Assembly: GCA_013433145.1 (NCBI GenBank)
Contig: CM024186.1
Location: 6,390,001-6,454,000 of the forward strand
Direction of reading: 5' to 3'
Origin: Ascaris suum
Taxonomy: Eukaryota > Nematoda > Chromadorea > Rhabditida > Ascarididae
Length of the DNA: 64,000 bases
Positions 1 through 41,210 of the stretch are shown here, in pieces. A program made the translations under genes and the position numbers. The notes under the pieces were generated by a model. The model had not been told where the DNA came from, did no database searches, and saw only the letters and a program-made list of their open reading frames with translations. Position 1 is the stretch's first letter, and the number at the start of each line of letters is the position of its first letter.

Positions 1-782
1 GGTAGGCTAACGAATTTAAAACAGTGTATCGTCTAGCCCCACCGCACCCAGACTTTATGGAAAGGCTGTTGAACGTCTGATACAATCTTGTAAAATAAAA
101 GTACACTAAAATAGAGGAAATTGCATCAATAGACATGAGAAGTTAATCAAATCTTAAAAATTCTCTCATAGCCATAATCAAAGGGGGGGAGGGGGAGAAG
201 GTGGGGGAAGGAGGCAGCATAACATAGAATGAAGAAGCTTGTATGCATTTCTTGATAAGACACACGCGATACATGGGATAATAAGATGAACATAATGGAG
301 AGGAAGAAAGGTATTTCACGGTGGATATTGAAAACGTGGACAACATGTGGAACCAAAAAACATGAGAAGTAAGAAAAAAATAGAGGGATTGAGAATACTC
401 AAAAATAGAACGGTACAAGATATGGAAAAGTAGGAGTAGATGCTGCGTTGAACGTTATTAAAGTCAAAAATAGAGTGGAGGATAAAATGGTGAAACAACT
501 GCGACATTTACCTATCCCAGCTGTTTGTACCACTGTCATTACTTATTTTTAATTTTTATTACTCCATTGAGGTGGACATTTGAGGTAACTTTTGCTAGGA
601 AGAGCATATGCGGAATTGATGACAATGAAAGCGACAGGTATGATTGGTCGCAAATAAATCTGCACCGGTTACCACTATCATGCAACTTTTTGATTTCAAA
701 ACATTTTGAGAGGAAACGTTTATACTTAACAACAGAGAACACTGTTTCTAGTTTCAAGGTAGCTAAAAAAGTCTTTTGTGCA
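1..782. other. Left-edge sequence without a recognised gene
   Basis: The stretch is AT-rich. The ORFs of 60-116 codons here overlap on both strands and match no family I recognise, so I treat them as chance. The only distinct element is the G-run cluster listed separately. Confidence 0.4.
183..212 (+). other. G-run cluster, possible G-quadruplex
   Basis: Runs of 7, 5 and 5 guanines followed by two GG pairs lie within 30 bases of + strand in an otherwise AT-rich region. This fits the general G-quadruplex pattern. No adjacent gene is recognised, so a regulatory role is not supported. Confidence 0.4.
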
Positions 783-889
783 TCATGTAAAACACATTTG
801 CTGAGATGGAGATTCGAACGTAAACGTATAACAACAAATACAGACAGACACACATATGAACGCCTGTCGTCCTAAAGCAAAGAACAAAC

Positions 890-964
890 CTTCAGTTTTA
901 TCAGGACCTCCTTCACTTGCCACTTTCCAATCTCCGTCGTTCAACGCCCGAGAGATGAACTCCA
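890..964 (-). CDS. Weak candidate exon of an unknown gene, minus strand
   Basis: Read on the minus strand, 75 bases are bounded by a possible acceptor (TTTAAG) and a possible donor (GAAG|GTTTGT). They encode EFISRALNDGDWKVASEGG followed by PDKTE. The peptide is mixed in composition, unlike the low-complexity peptides in neighbouring frames, which is why I list it. I recognise no family and can link no flanking exon. If real, the gene would continue off the left edge or towards higher coordinates. Chance occurrence is quite possible. Confidence 0.2.
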
Positions 965-1099
965 CTTAAACAATGTGGCACGAAATATAATGCGGCCCGC
1001 AAGCGAATCACCACATTTCGAAATTTAGCGCCACCGACACAATGAACAATGCACTTTGTGCTCGCTCAACAGTTGAACTATTCAGACTTGACGATACTG

Positions 1100-3790
1100 T
1101 AGAATTTGGCGCCTATTTTCAAATATTTTCAAAAGTCTTTCCATTTGAATGATCTTTAATATAAAATTATATAAGTAAAATGTTTATTATTGTAAATGTT
1201 ACCAGCAGAAATAATTGCAAAAAAAGGGCAAAACGATAGATACTTCAAAAGCTTGTCTATATTTAAATTTTAATTTTATGCAAATTAACTTGGCACAATT
1301 TTATGCAAATTACTAACGATAACGAGATATTTATTTGCGTAAATGAGAATCATGAAATATTACTCATATAAACATTTGAAGTTTAAAGACGCAGAAATGA
1401 TTTCATTTGCGATTGTCTTTTCTTCGCCATCTCTGTTCTTTGCAAGGGTTCATATAAAAGCTTCAAATTTTTACAGGAAACTATCTCTGTTTGGAAACCT
1501 CAGTTGGGTACATTCGAATTTATAAATTATAAGGGTAGAAATGTTAAATGCTTTACAGGGTACTAACTGAGAAGTGACATGAATCCGAACGAATGAGCAT
1601 ATTCTGAACGCAATCCTTTGAAAAAATGAATTTCTTTGAAGCATATAAATAACAATCACCCCATCTTCCCCCCCCCCCCCCACCCTTTCGTGCCAGGGTA
1701 TCAAATATATGCAGAAAATAGGCTCTTCCCAATCGCCCAATAAGGTAAATAAGATTTTCTTTAATATCTATCCTCCATGCACAAACTCCTTGGAAATGAT
1801 GGACGTGTTTTGAGCGAGATTAGAAAGAATACAATTTTTGCATCTGTCTATTCTCACTTAAAGCCGAAATAAACCACCAAGCTGCGCAATAGTTTTAAAA
1901 TCAATTCATCTAATAATTGCCTTCTAACAAAAACATTCGAAATATTAGCATCTCAAACTTTAAACAGTTACAAAAATGGTTTTGAAGTATTTATTAGTGC
2001 AAATTGATAATCACATTAAAATTTTCGCAAAAAAGGTATTGCAGTGAACATGTGACATTTGATTAAACGAAAAATATTGCCAAATGTCGAAGATAATGTC
2101 GAAAATTTTACGGTTAATATGAAATGCGAGCTGGACTTGGGACTGTTCTATGATGAAATTGCTGCATGAGTTATACATGATGCAAATTGCGTCAGGAACA
2201 TAAACCTTATCCATATAATGGATAATTTGATAAGATTTGTTGATTTTATTTCCGATCCTTTCGTGAGCAAAGCAAACAAATTTCCTTCCCTTATGGTTAT
2301 TCAGAAAGAGGTATTGTAGATCATTTGCAGATTTGTGCTTCACCTCGACGATACATCACGAGTGGTTTAATGGCTCATGTGGACGCACATTATGAATATC
2401 TCAAAAATCTGTTGCTTACAAAATTTGGAAAATAATGTGACTCAATTTCATAATTAAAAATATTTCCAAAACCTCATAATAGTTTCAATGATCGTCTCAT
2501 ATTGAGATCAATCTGAGACATACGCATTTCTAGCACTTATTTCAGAGAACGTCAACATCAACAGGAAGCGATGCGCTCCTCATGAGTCTCAAATCATGCA
2601 CGTATGGAAAGCGTCAGCTATGAAAGTTGTCAGTGCCACAACTCCTGAGATGAAAAGGTTCGATCTCTGTGCTGTTACAATTCTTCGATATTGAATAATC
2701 GAGCTCACCAATCATGCCTTGCTTACCTTTGTCTATTTTTTAAAATCATTTCAATAAATTTTTGTGTGTTTTTTAAAACTCTTTCGTGAATAAAACGATT
2801 CATTGATTAATTGATGCTGCCAATTTATAAGTGATGAAATATGTATAGAAATTGAATTGCGATTATTCAAAAGTGGAAGATTTGGTGCATTTATTTTTTC
2901 TTATTAAAGCTCATAAGTTTCGTTTGGTTTCCCATTATTTTACCTGAATGAGGTAATTCACTCGTCCACTCGTTGATTCTTCCAACAATTATTTGTTCTG
3001 AAGATGGCAGGGAACCTTTCTTGTTCAATTCATTCAAGTTTTACGTAAACACTATAATCAACGCAAATAGGGAATTGGTAATCGATCGAGAACGATACTG
3101 ATGCATACTATGGAAATTAAAAAAAGGCAACAACAATGATGGCCGCGTCCCAACAGGAATTCAGAAGACGTTACTCGAATGGAGAATTGGAAAATTGTTT
3201 GCAAAAGCAAATTAAATGGGAATGTTGAAGTCAAAGATCAGAAAGAATAGAATGTTGAAGAAGGTATCGAATTTTAGTTTAACGCTTATGAAGGCAGTGT
3301 ATTTTTTAGCGTTTAAACTTTCAAATGTATTGTTTTCAATGCTTGTTACTGTGTTTTTTCCAGTTATACCATAATTTGTAGCTTCTTTTTTTATAATTTT
3401 ATGCAGTACAAATATTCTAGATTTCTAGAAAAATACTTCAACAGTTTTACATGAGATATTCAAATTTCCAAATAAATTCGGCGAATGAATTCTCATTTAG
3501 AGCGTTTAATCGCATTTTTAGTAGAGAGAATTTCTTTGATGTTCTTATCTTAAGTCTCATTAGATGACCAACGACCGATCAAGAATTCATAGAGAGCTTT
3601 TTCTACTGTGTGATGATTAAACGAAGTTTCTTAGCTGTTCGGAAGGGGAATTCCAATACAATTTCAATTAGAGGGACCTTGTTTGGAATGTTCATATTGA
3701 AGCTTTGAAAACTGTATTTCCACATAGTAAACGAATGGCAGCGGGAGCTAACGGAGCTTAGTGTAACAACAAATGCGAGTACATATGGTA
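1100..3790. other. AT-rich stretch without a recognised gene
   Basis: I see no conserved protein segment, no tRNA-like structure and no rRNA here. The stretch contains a poly-C run and scattered short AT-rich repeats. ORFs up to 110 codons on the minus strand (2011-2343) show no recognisable domain. Confidence 0.4.
1668..1681 (+). repeat. Poly-C homopolymer of 14 bases
   Basis: An uninterrupted run of 14 cytosines in AT-rich DNA. A run this long is unstable and its true length in the genome is uncertain. Confidence 0.9.
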
Positions 3791-3793
3791 AAC

Positions 3794-4065
<272 letters not shown>

Positions 4066-5715
4066 TTCCAACTACATATTATTTTATGTTATGTTTTCTT
4101 GTTATAGCAGTCCAAGGTTTAGAGGCAAAATAACCTCGCTTATTTCTAGACGTTCGCTCTTCAACAAAGTTCTCTCTGAATTACTGAAAGGCTTATGACT
4201 CTCCGAGGTTTTATTTGAATAAAGGCAATATCTGTGGTACAATTAAAGCTTTTATAAGGAGGAAGGGGAAGAAAGATTACTCTTTTTATGCTGGACAAGC
4301 AATGCACATTATGTTCAAGTGTCCATTTTTCAGCAATGTCTTTTTTTCTCAATTCTATCAACCGTATAAGGATTGCGTTCATAAATGAAAACGTTTATCT
4401 TATCAATGACTGCGACGAGGGGCTCTTATCAGTGAAATTTTTGCCTTTTATAATTGATGGACGAATTTATTGATCGGTTCGATTTGTGCTCATCGGATAC
4501 TCTGACAAGTGTTCGACGTTTTTTTTGCTCTTTTAGGAAATTATATTGCTCACTTATCTGAACTCCGTAATGATGTATCCTCTTTGAATTGTATTCATGT
4601 GTATCCTTTCCTATATTTGAATTTATCTCAGTCATTCTCTAATCTCTTAGCACACATCCATCTATCGATAACTTTTTGATTGAGGCATCAATTTGTGCAC
4701 ATCGACTATACGCATTGTTTACATAGTGGAGATGGGAATAACTTTGCGTTGTATAGCTGCTATAGATGAAGGCTCTTATTCCAAAAAATTATGCATATAA
4801 AGAAAGGGGTAAAAAGAAAAATTCGGTTTTTCATTGCTATAATATATGAAAAAGAATATTTTTGCAAACAATTAAAGTTTGTATTTCTCAATCCGTCGCT
4901 ACATCACAGTAAACGCCAAAATATTTAGCCTCCACTCCAACGTGTTCCTTTTATTGTCTTTTATATCCCTGTCTTGAGCAACAATACTTGTTCGCTACTG
5001 AACAATAAAAAATCGTTTGCATATAAAAAGCATGTTTTTTTGCCCGTTTGCGTATAAATTTACAATTTTGAATGCGTCTCACGTATAATAGTACATTTAA
5101 CGCAATGTATTTTGTCTATTATTTCATGCAATATTTTATTATTCTTTACGCATGTCAATGTATACAGATGTGATGGGTGCACTATTTCATGTACATAGAG
5201 TGCAATATATTCAACAGTTCTGTTATGTAGGCATTTTGTGAGAGATAGCAGTTTATAAGAGTGCTACTGAAAAAACCTGATATCTCAGCTTTAAATGTAA
5301 ATTGAAAATCGATAAACATTACGAGAACGCAATTTCGACTCACGCACTGCAAATTAACTACATTTAATGAAACCATTGAGGTGCGTTGCCATACTCTTAA
5401 TGAATAATCACCACCAAACTCTACTGATGATTGCTGGCGGTAGAATATCTTTGTGTTGTATTAATCACCATAACATTTACAATTATTTTGAGGAAATTCC
5501 CCACTAAGATACCTGATAAGCAAAGCTATCGAGGAAGATATAATTCTGGCCAAATTGTCTCTGTCTTCCTAAGTAAAGATGAAAAAGTATCTGGCCAATA
5601 TTAATACTTTTGAAAGTAAAGGATTTGTCATCGTCGTAGATTAGGCTTGAAGTATTGCTGTAGTTTATATTGGTATTAGATTAATGGTGGTTGTGATACT
5701 TGGACGTAGATGACA

Positions 5716-5759
5716 GGGGGAGCGGAGGGAGGGGAGTGGAAAGAGAACTGGGAAAGGGG
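5716..5759 (+). other. Second G-run cluster, possible G-quadruplex
   Basis: G runs of 5, 3, 4, 3 and 4 fall within 44 bases. It matches the four-run quadruplex pattern on the + strand. It lies 2.1 kb upstream of mocs-1 exon 1; any link to the gene is speculative. Confidence 0.4.
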
Positions 5760-5989
5760 AGAGGAACGCATCCTCTCCAACAATTTTTTGATATTCTTGG
5801 CAGCTTACTGTGCTAAAATTTAGCTGATCTTATCGAATTTACGGCTACTTTAATATCGCTATTCTCAAAATCTGCGAAAACGTAAAAAAACAATGAATAA
5901 TTGTGTCTAAAATTTCGCAGTAAAATATAATTCTATTATAATATATAAACTGAGGGATAACGCCGTCACTACGTTCATTCATATCAGTA

Positions 5990-6300
5990 GTATTGATATC
6001 AGTGAGATATTGAGTACTATCATTACTGTTGATTGCCATCGAAGTATTGAGTATTATCATTACTACTTGTTATCATGTCGAGCATTATCGGCACTACTGG
6101 TTGTCATATGGAGTATTATCAGCACTATTGATTATCATATTAAGCACTGTGAGTATTATTGATTGCCGTCGAGGTACTGAGTATTATCCGTAATATTGAT
6201 CGTTTTCAAGGTGTTGCAATGTTAGTATTATTGAGTATCACCGAGGTATTGCCTACTGTCAGTGTCGTTGATTTCACCGAGATATTGCGTATTATTAGCA
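5990..6300 (+). repeat. Degenerate minisatellite, unit about 30-41 bp
   Basis: The core GAGTATTATC followed by a short variable segment and a piece like TTGATTGCCATCGAGGTATT recurs about seven times. Spacings run from about 28 to 41 bases and the units have diverged. The overlapping ORFs on each strand are by-products of the repeat. Confidence 0.6.
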
Positions 6301-7817
6301 TTTACAAATTTATCAACGCAATAAGTCATTCCTCAAGCCTCTAGAATCTTCTCTTGTTACAACATCAATATTAGTGATTTATGAACAGCAAACGCTGTTT
6401 CATTCCACAATAGGTATTGTTGATGTTTATCGTGCGAAGCTATGCACAATGAACGATTTTAATCTGCTTACTTTGTGACTTGAATCAGGTGGTGAACAAC
6501 ATCTTTAACCTTAGTATACTTTGAACAGAGTGGGCGTGTATAGTGGTCGTTGAATTGGTGTTCGACCTTTTATCAAGAAAGCGCATTGTTCTCTTCTTGT
6601 ATATACCCATTGATAATGTCTTTTCGAGCAGAAATTTGAACTTGGAAGTTATGAATTATTTTGAGGGTCGATAACCATTTTTGCAAATATCGCGCAAATA
6701 TGCCTTATGGACTGCGGAAAGTTCTATAAAGATGTTTTTTTAAACTCTAAAATTTCATAAAATTTCTTTCCGAAATTTTAAAATCTATGAGATCGTATTA
6801 CCAACTAAACAAATGCATCTGTAAAATGTTATTTCCTTTTTCGTTCTGTGCACTGCACACAAGCCCTACCTTCTCCACTGCCGTTTTCTTCTAATCTCAT
6901 CGTATCCATCTATCTTTGCACGATTCTGTCTGTCTGCTGTCCACTCTTTCAATAGTCAGAAGAAATTTTCATCGCAAGATATAATCGGTGCTTCGAATGA
7001 GCACACGATACTCAAGTTCTTCATTATCACTTATTTACCTGACTATTTTGCTTATTTGATTATTTAATGTTTGCCGGGAAGTTATTGCATTGTATAGTTA
7101 ATTTCATCATTCGGATTGGCACTTTCCCGGGGTATTATTGATGGTCATTATTGTAGAAACATGTCATAACTAAATCAAATTCTTCATAATGAGCGCCTAT
7201 TAATGATGATATAAGATAACCATATAAATTCTCTATGAAATATTTATTTCATTTGAAGGCGACGTTGCATCCGCTAGGTATTGATTCGTTTTTGCTAACT
7301 ATATTTTGACTTTCAAATACGTCTCACATTAATGTTTCTTATTTAAATATTCATTAGTTTCTCCGATCATCGATAGGTTTACAGACGTTGCAATATTTTT
7401 TCTAGTGAAAAAAAATCGAAACTTGGCGAGGAAATGCTTTCATGGTTTTACATCCACGAAATTCTCTACATTATCATCAGGTGGGGTTTATACGCTAAAA
7501 CGATTATGCAGAAACGAGGCGCAATGCGGACGCATATGTAGCACGATCTACCTGTAGTTCCCTTTGTGAATGTTATATTCATTTTGGTCATGTTCGATCA
7601 CTGCGGCGAATAATGGACTAGAAGGAAGCATATTGAGCTATTTGTACGCAAATTGATTTTTAATAGTTCCACCACTTTTGAATATCGCCTCCTTCCAAAT
7701 ATATGACATATGCACTTCGCTGTCCCAATATCCACACTTATATTTCATTGCTACGTCAAAGTTTTACTGTTAAAATTTTACTGTTAAAACTGTTTTTGTT
7801 TATGATGCTATCAACTT

Positions 7818-7832
7818 AGAGTATGGGTTGAA
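7818..7832 (+). promoter_or_regulatory. Possible splice or trans-splice acceptor before mocs-1 exon 1
   Basis: CAACTTAG ends at 7819, 13 bases before the first ATG of exon 1, and the frame stays open across it. It could be a spliced-leader acceptor, as is common in nematodes. It could also be a normal acceptor for an upstream exon coding the roughly 40 residues that precede VYLDHAGAT in vertebrate and insect homologues. I cannot tell which. Confidence 0.3.
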
Positions 7833-33009
<25,177 letters not shown>

Positions 33010-33153
33010 AATCCTCCACCTCGAGACCGGATCACGTGGTCGAATATCTCGCTTGCAGTCGCTCTCTTTTATTGCTTCGAGCTAAACGAGCATGGATGTC
33101 ATATTGTCTAGCGTTTGTGTTTCGCAGGTCGAATAGTTCATTAGCGACCTCTT

Positions 33154-33159
33154 AATAAA
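33154..33159 (+). promoter_or_regulatory. mocs-1: Polyadenylation signal AATAAA of mocs-1
   Basis: A canonical AATAAA lies 145 bases after the mocs-1 stop codon, a normal 3' UTR length for nematodes. The cleavage site is not visible. AATAAA is frequent in AT-rich DNA, so this is probable rather than certain. Confidence 0.5.
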
Positions 33160-33370
33160 ACTATGAATCGTATCAATAGTGTTGCATCAGAACGGTTAGA
33201 TTAAAGAGTCCGATATATCACGTGAATGCAAGTATTCCTCGTCCTCTCATCGGGTAAGTAGATGACTCCCTGGTCAGCCATTTCATGTCGATATGACCAG
33301 GTCATCCAGTAATATGCATGATTTCAAGTGCATTACCTGCTAGCGTTCATTAGAAGTTAGGGTTAAACAA

Positions 33371-33458
33371 GCCTTTTAATTTCTCAGGTCCTTAGGTTTA
33401 CGTTCATACACAGCGTTCATACACAAAAACCTTATAATTTCTCAGGTCCTTAGGTTTA
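33371..33458 (+). repeat. Local duplication at the 5' edge of PLE fragment A
   Basis: The segment CTTTTAATTTCTCAGGTCC plus TTAGGTTTA (about 33373-33400) is repeated with one change at 33430-33458. GTTCATACACA is also repeated between them. It marks the point where the Penelope-like fragment begins, so it may stem from insertion or repair. Confidence 0.7.
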
Positions 33459-34110
33459 ATAAACTGTGCTCATTTAAAACAGACTTTATTAATAAATGTA
33501 AAAGACTGCTTAAAAATTATAAGGAGAAAGGTTTTAGTGTTGCTTTCATGGAAAAATATCTATATAATGCATTAATTAGTAAACCAGAATTAGTGTATAG
33601 GATCGTCTGTGCTAATAGACAAGGTATTAAAATTTAGTTAATGAAATTTTTAATGTACTTTAGTATCTTTCGCTTTGCACTTTGCAAATTAAAGGGAATG
33701 ATGTATGCATAACTTATCTTTTTATGGGGGATGTGCACAAAGGTTTACTGATTAATGCTTCCTAACATTAGATTAGCAGTTATGTAGTAGTGCATTCACC
33801 TGTTATATATACAAAACACCTCAAACTATTATTTGTTTAATTAACTTTATTTGGAGTGTTGGCATGGGATGTCTTAGGTTGGTTTGAGTAATTTATCAAA
33901 ACGTTCTTATAATAGTATTTCTTCATTAGTATTTTCCAGGGAGTCTCGAATGTATTTGTTTTGAGTCGATAGGTGCAACAGCTAGCTTAGAGCACATGAA
34001 TATTGTTCTACTCGTGATCTACCATAAGGTCGATGACCTCAACATCGACTGCACGTTTATCGATCACTCATCACTATTAGTGTTGCGCTCGTTTACCCAT
34101 TATCGCTTTA
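33423..34110 (+). mobile_element. Penelope-like element fragment A (3' part)
   Basis: Encodes HKNLIISQVLRFNKLCSF, then FINKCKRLLKNYKEKG and MEKYLYNALISKPELVY. This matches the C-terminal end of the reverse transcriptase ORF in fragment B almost residue by residue. A 3' non-coding part with similarity to 41640-42000 follows, including AGCACATG and GATCTAC...GGTCGAT patches. The upstream reverse transcriptase is missing: a 5'-truncated copy, as usual for these elements. Confidence 0.65.
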
Positions 34111-34969
34111 TTATTTCGCTACGCGAGTTTTTGTTTAGAATTTTTGCTTAGAATTTTTGAATATTTTGCGTCATAAATATATTTTGAACATGTTACAATT
34201 GTTTTATGCTCAATTTATATTTTAATATTTCTAGAATTTGACTCTTTTTTACTAGTACTGCTTTTTTTCCTTTGTATAATTCTTTACTTTTACATTTTAG
34301 TATGACTTTCTGCACGATTCTCCGCAATAACTCTGTCGCATTCCAGTTCAACTTTCCCCTGTTAAGGGTATTTTAATATATCGCTTTTGGTTCGCACTAT
34401 TTAGGACTACATTTTATATTGGTTTTTGATTATAAACGTATTTTACTCATACCAATACATATTAAAATGGAGTTGTATTTAATATTCTATGTTGTAAGAA
34501 GTTATGTCTTAACAATTATTAAGTTTATACACGTTGCAATTTGTTTGTAGTGGGGGTTTTATTAATCGCCAGGTCATGTGACCTTGCCCCGCATTTGCTT
34601 TTTTTTACCTTATTATTGCTCGTCGCACGTAGCTTTTTCCCTAGTGTCTTCGGATAGTAGGTTCTACAGTTTGTGATTTTTGTGTTTATTATGCATTCTT
34701 AATTGCATTTTATCTGCAAATTTTTCTATTTTTTTCCTTTCTCTTCCTTTCTCCGCGCGAATTAAGTTAGTATCCAATTTTTCGCATTAACACACCAGTT
34801 ATTCTCATAGGTATTTTATCTACATCTTACTCCCACATTGTTATCATCTAGTCTTCTAATAGCGGTCTATTTCTTTCATCTTTGCACTTGCGAAATGTTT
34901 CTTTTTAACATATATTTTCTTAACTTTGTTTGTTGCACAACGGCATTTTCCATTTCCTTTCTACACAAG

Positions 34970-34970
<1 letters not shown>

Positions 34971-35064
<94 letters not shown>
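34971..35064. repeat. (TA)n microsatellite, 94 bp
   Basis: Pure TA array about 0.9 kb beyond PLE fragment A. Confidence 0.97.
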
Positions 35065-35066
<2 letters not shown>

Positions 35067-35449
35067 GGACACTACTTTACTACATTTTCATTCAGCTATT
35101 CGTGTAACCATATTTAGTTACTGGTTTACCATCTCACCTGCTATTAAAATTTAATACCATTTTGTGCAAACTGTAATTAGTCCTACATGTTTCAAATCAG
35201 CAATTACAATAATTAATATCGTTAGGTACACCCTCACGTGCTTCCCCACTGGAGGTTATTCGGCAAATTCTAAGTTCTGCATATTCTTTTTTTTTTCAAC
35301 ATTATAATATCTAATTAAACACTTATATGTATATTGTTGTTATTATCGGTGTAAAAGTTTAATATTTTACAAAAGACTGTTTGCGTTTCTCATACTTTGT
35401 TCTTTTCCTTTAAAAGACACCAAAAATTAAACCCGACCTCAGGTATTGT

Positions 35450-35542
35450 CTCGGTCGCAACCTGTACGGGAATCGAGACCATTTTCAACTACGACCATGC
35501 GGAGGTTGGTTGAACTCGTTCTCGGCGGGCGTGGCGACCGAG
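35450..35542. other. GC-rich island with inverted CTCGGTCGC / GCGACCGAG arms
   Basis: A patch of about 150 bases that is much more GC-rich than its surroundings. The 9-base arms at 35450-35458 and 35534-35542 are exact inverted copies that could form a stem. The minus strand carries a short ORF. I recognise neither an RNA family nor a protein. It may be a transposable-element end or a structured RNA. Confidence 0.35.
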
Positions 35543-35624
35543 TCTGGTACAGCCCTTGACCCTGTCTACCATTTTTTGCACACAGACAAGACCAGTAGAG
35601 AGAATCATCATAATTAATGGTAAT

Positions 35625-35790
35625 TAATAGCAACAATGATAATAAATAATAGTAATAATAGTAGCAGTAATGTAATATTAATATTAATAGTAGTATTAAT
35701 AACAAACAAATAAAGAAATAAATAACAGTAATAGTAAATAAAGAGACTAATAAATAAATAATAATAATAATAACAACAACAATAATATTG
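35625..35790. repeat. TAA/AAT-rich imperfect microsatellite
   Basis: Irregular ATA, TAA and AAC triplet runs over about 165 bases, beside the GC-rich island. Confidence 0.8.
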
Positions 35791-35799
35791 CTGTTAGTT

Positions 35800-37590
35800 T
35801 CCATTCAAGCTCAAATCATTGCAGTCCGACGTAGCATTCAATATAAGCAACGGGAATCATTGGCCACTACCGATCGCAGTTTACGTCCACCAAAACAGTC
35901 TGTGAGACATAGAAGCGAATGAAGTTTTGTGGATGAGGAAAGTGGGAAAAATTGAAATGGTATGAACAAGTGGGAGAGTGCAACAAAAGAGCTGGCACAA
36001 TATGTGCTTTTGTGGTCACGACCGTCGGACCGACACCATTATCTAGTTATCGACAGACAAAAGTGTATAATAATTTAATAATATTTTACGGGAGCCCACC
36101 GCTGCTGCCAATCTTTCATAGAAGGCTCGCTTTTTTTTCATCACGTGTTGCCATCTGACTAGTTGTAAATGACATAAATTTTTAGGATCCCTTAAGCGTC
36201 CTTAGATAGCTCCAAGAATGATGAAGCAGCGGGGAGTTGGTGCAACCTCTGACGCAGATTTTGCATTATACTGCATTTAAAAAAACTCACTGTAGAAGAC
36301 GCAGCATTCCATGATGGCGTTCACCTTGAATGTATATTACGGAATAGACCATCTCGATAGCGCAACAGCGTTGCCTAGTGCGTTAGGTAGAAGGGCAGAA
36401 CGGCAGAGTTTTGTTTCTTCATCGCAGCAGAACAAAAGTTCTGTCTCTAATCGTTGCGCCTTTCCGTCTCAAGATCAAGTGATGCAAATTGGACAAAATT
36501 TACCTAACGGATACCCACTTGGGCTCGGGTTCCAGAAGTCACTTCATGCTTCAAAACCGCCATTTCATTTTATCCTCGAAGTCCACTTTCACCGATGCCC
36601 CATGGCTCGATCCGCGCTGATTACAAAATTTTATTACAAAATACATTCAGTGCGTCTACTTCGGAAACCACTGAATTTAGGGTTGCACAATTTGACGGGT
36701 GCAATTTTAAATCGTATGATGGCCTCTTGCAGCATGTTTACTGTTGATCAGTAGACTTCGAATGGAATTGTAGGCGTTTAAGGAACCTAAATATTGACGC
36801 ATTTATGACCACTCAAGTGACGGCAAACGAATTGTTTGTAGGATAGTTGTAATGGTGCCTGATCAGTTAAAATATGAAGGCATTATTCTGGATAATCATC
36901 TTCCGTGGGTAATAGTGAAACAGGTTGGTATGATGGATTGCTCGTGTAGATAGGTTATCCTTAACCAGTCTCCAAAAAATGCTTTCACTGCTCATCAAAC
37001 AGGAGTTACTACTAAACCTAAATATGAATAAGTTAACCTTAACATAAAAATTCAACCTAATTTCTTCATGTCATTGTATAAATTAGCAGAATATTTGCAA
37101 CATATTTCGTTAATCGCTTGCCGTAAATGTTCCGATATTTTTTTATCGATTCAATCTGAAAAGCTGGAAAGTGATCATGAATTTTTTTTCCAAGTTGCTT
37201 GGTGACTCTTTCGCTTGAAAGGAACATTCACATTTGTCTAAGCGAACGTCAACATCAAAATTTTTTCGTATTGATTGAATTAGCAGAAATTACTGCACCT
37301 TCTCCTTTAAGGTGACTGAAGGATTTTTTTTTGTAAATCAGTGCATAGCGCTGTCATCAAACGATCGACCCTAAGAAACCTGTCGTCCATTTTGCTGCAT
37401 TTACATTCACCACATAAAAAAGACAACCCGTTGAAGCAAATTGGGAGTGTCTTTTATGTTTTTGTGCTTCATATTTTATCATTTTCTCAGTGCTATTTTC
37501 GTGTGTTCTTGCAAATTTGCATTTGCAAAACGCATTATGCTCACATCCTCTTCTTCGCTTCACAAAAAACAGACATCCCATCTTTGTGCG
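35800..37590. other. Stretch without a recognised gene
   Basis: It contains a 147-codon + strand ORF (36311-36754) of mixed composition without any motif I recognise, and otherwise nothing distinct. I do not call it a gene. Confidence 0.35.
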
Positions 37591-37599
37591 CATATCCCT

Positions 37600-40600
<3,001 letters not shown>

Positions 40601-40656
40601 ATCCAACAGTAAGATGTGATCCCCGCGCTGGTCAGCGACTTCAGTATGCAGGAATT

Positions 40657-41210
40657 TTGGCAGATGGGGCCAGTAAATGTTCGCTAAAAACACTATCCTG
40701 TTTGCTGCATAACATTTTAAAATTTTTTAGAAAACATTTCAACAATTATTGTAAAATAGCTAGTCAGAGAAGCGGGATTAATTATTGCTATAGTGTAAAA
40801 AATTCTTGTGACTTTTTGGATATAGCTAAAAAATATGTTAAAACGATTCTGACTGCTGATTTTTCCACTTTATTCACTGCCCTGCCACATGAAAATATTA
40901 TTAAAGCAATGGAATTTTTAATACACTTGTGTTTTGAAAATTCAAAAAAGGCTTATTTGAAAGTCTGCAGCAACAAAGCTTCATTTTACACGAATAATTA
41001 CGAGTTTACAGCACACGCACTTGCTTTGAATAAGGCACAAATTATGGAAATGATTAAGTTTATTATTAAAGAAAGCTATGTTACTTTCTCCGGTTTTGTT
41101 TTTAGGCAAACTAAAGGAGTACCTATGGGTGGTAATGCCAGTCCTGATATAGCCGATCTCACTTTGTTTGTCATGGAATATAAATACGCCAAATTTCGCG
41201 CTTTAATGCT
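40657..41210 (+). pseudogene. PLE reverse transcriptase, first part
   Basis: Open from 40657 and carries motifs A and B (DFSTLFTALPH; GVPMGGNASPD). The frame is probably open a little further upstream, as RLQYAGILADGAS also fits. A one-base loss between about 41195 and 41220 puts motif C in another frame, so this ORF ends at 41241 with unrelated residues. Confidence 0.7.

Larger units (their letters stand above)
4070..7810. other. AT-rich stretch upstream of mocs-1
   Basis: No gene is recognised. The stretch holds a G-rich patch and a degenerate minisatellite (both listed). The promoter and any upstream non-coding or short coding exon of the mocs-1 gene would lie here, but I see nothing that marks them. 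Confidence 0.4.

Noticed and set aside
2630..2690. GGTTCGATCTC as a tRNA T-loop/B box
   Set aside because: No matching A box, anticodon arm or acceptor stem could be found around it. No tRNA was found elsewhere in the window.
36311..36754. 147-codon ORF as a gene
   Set aside because: No recognisable motif, no splice or promoter support; kept only as a note in the region description.
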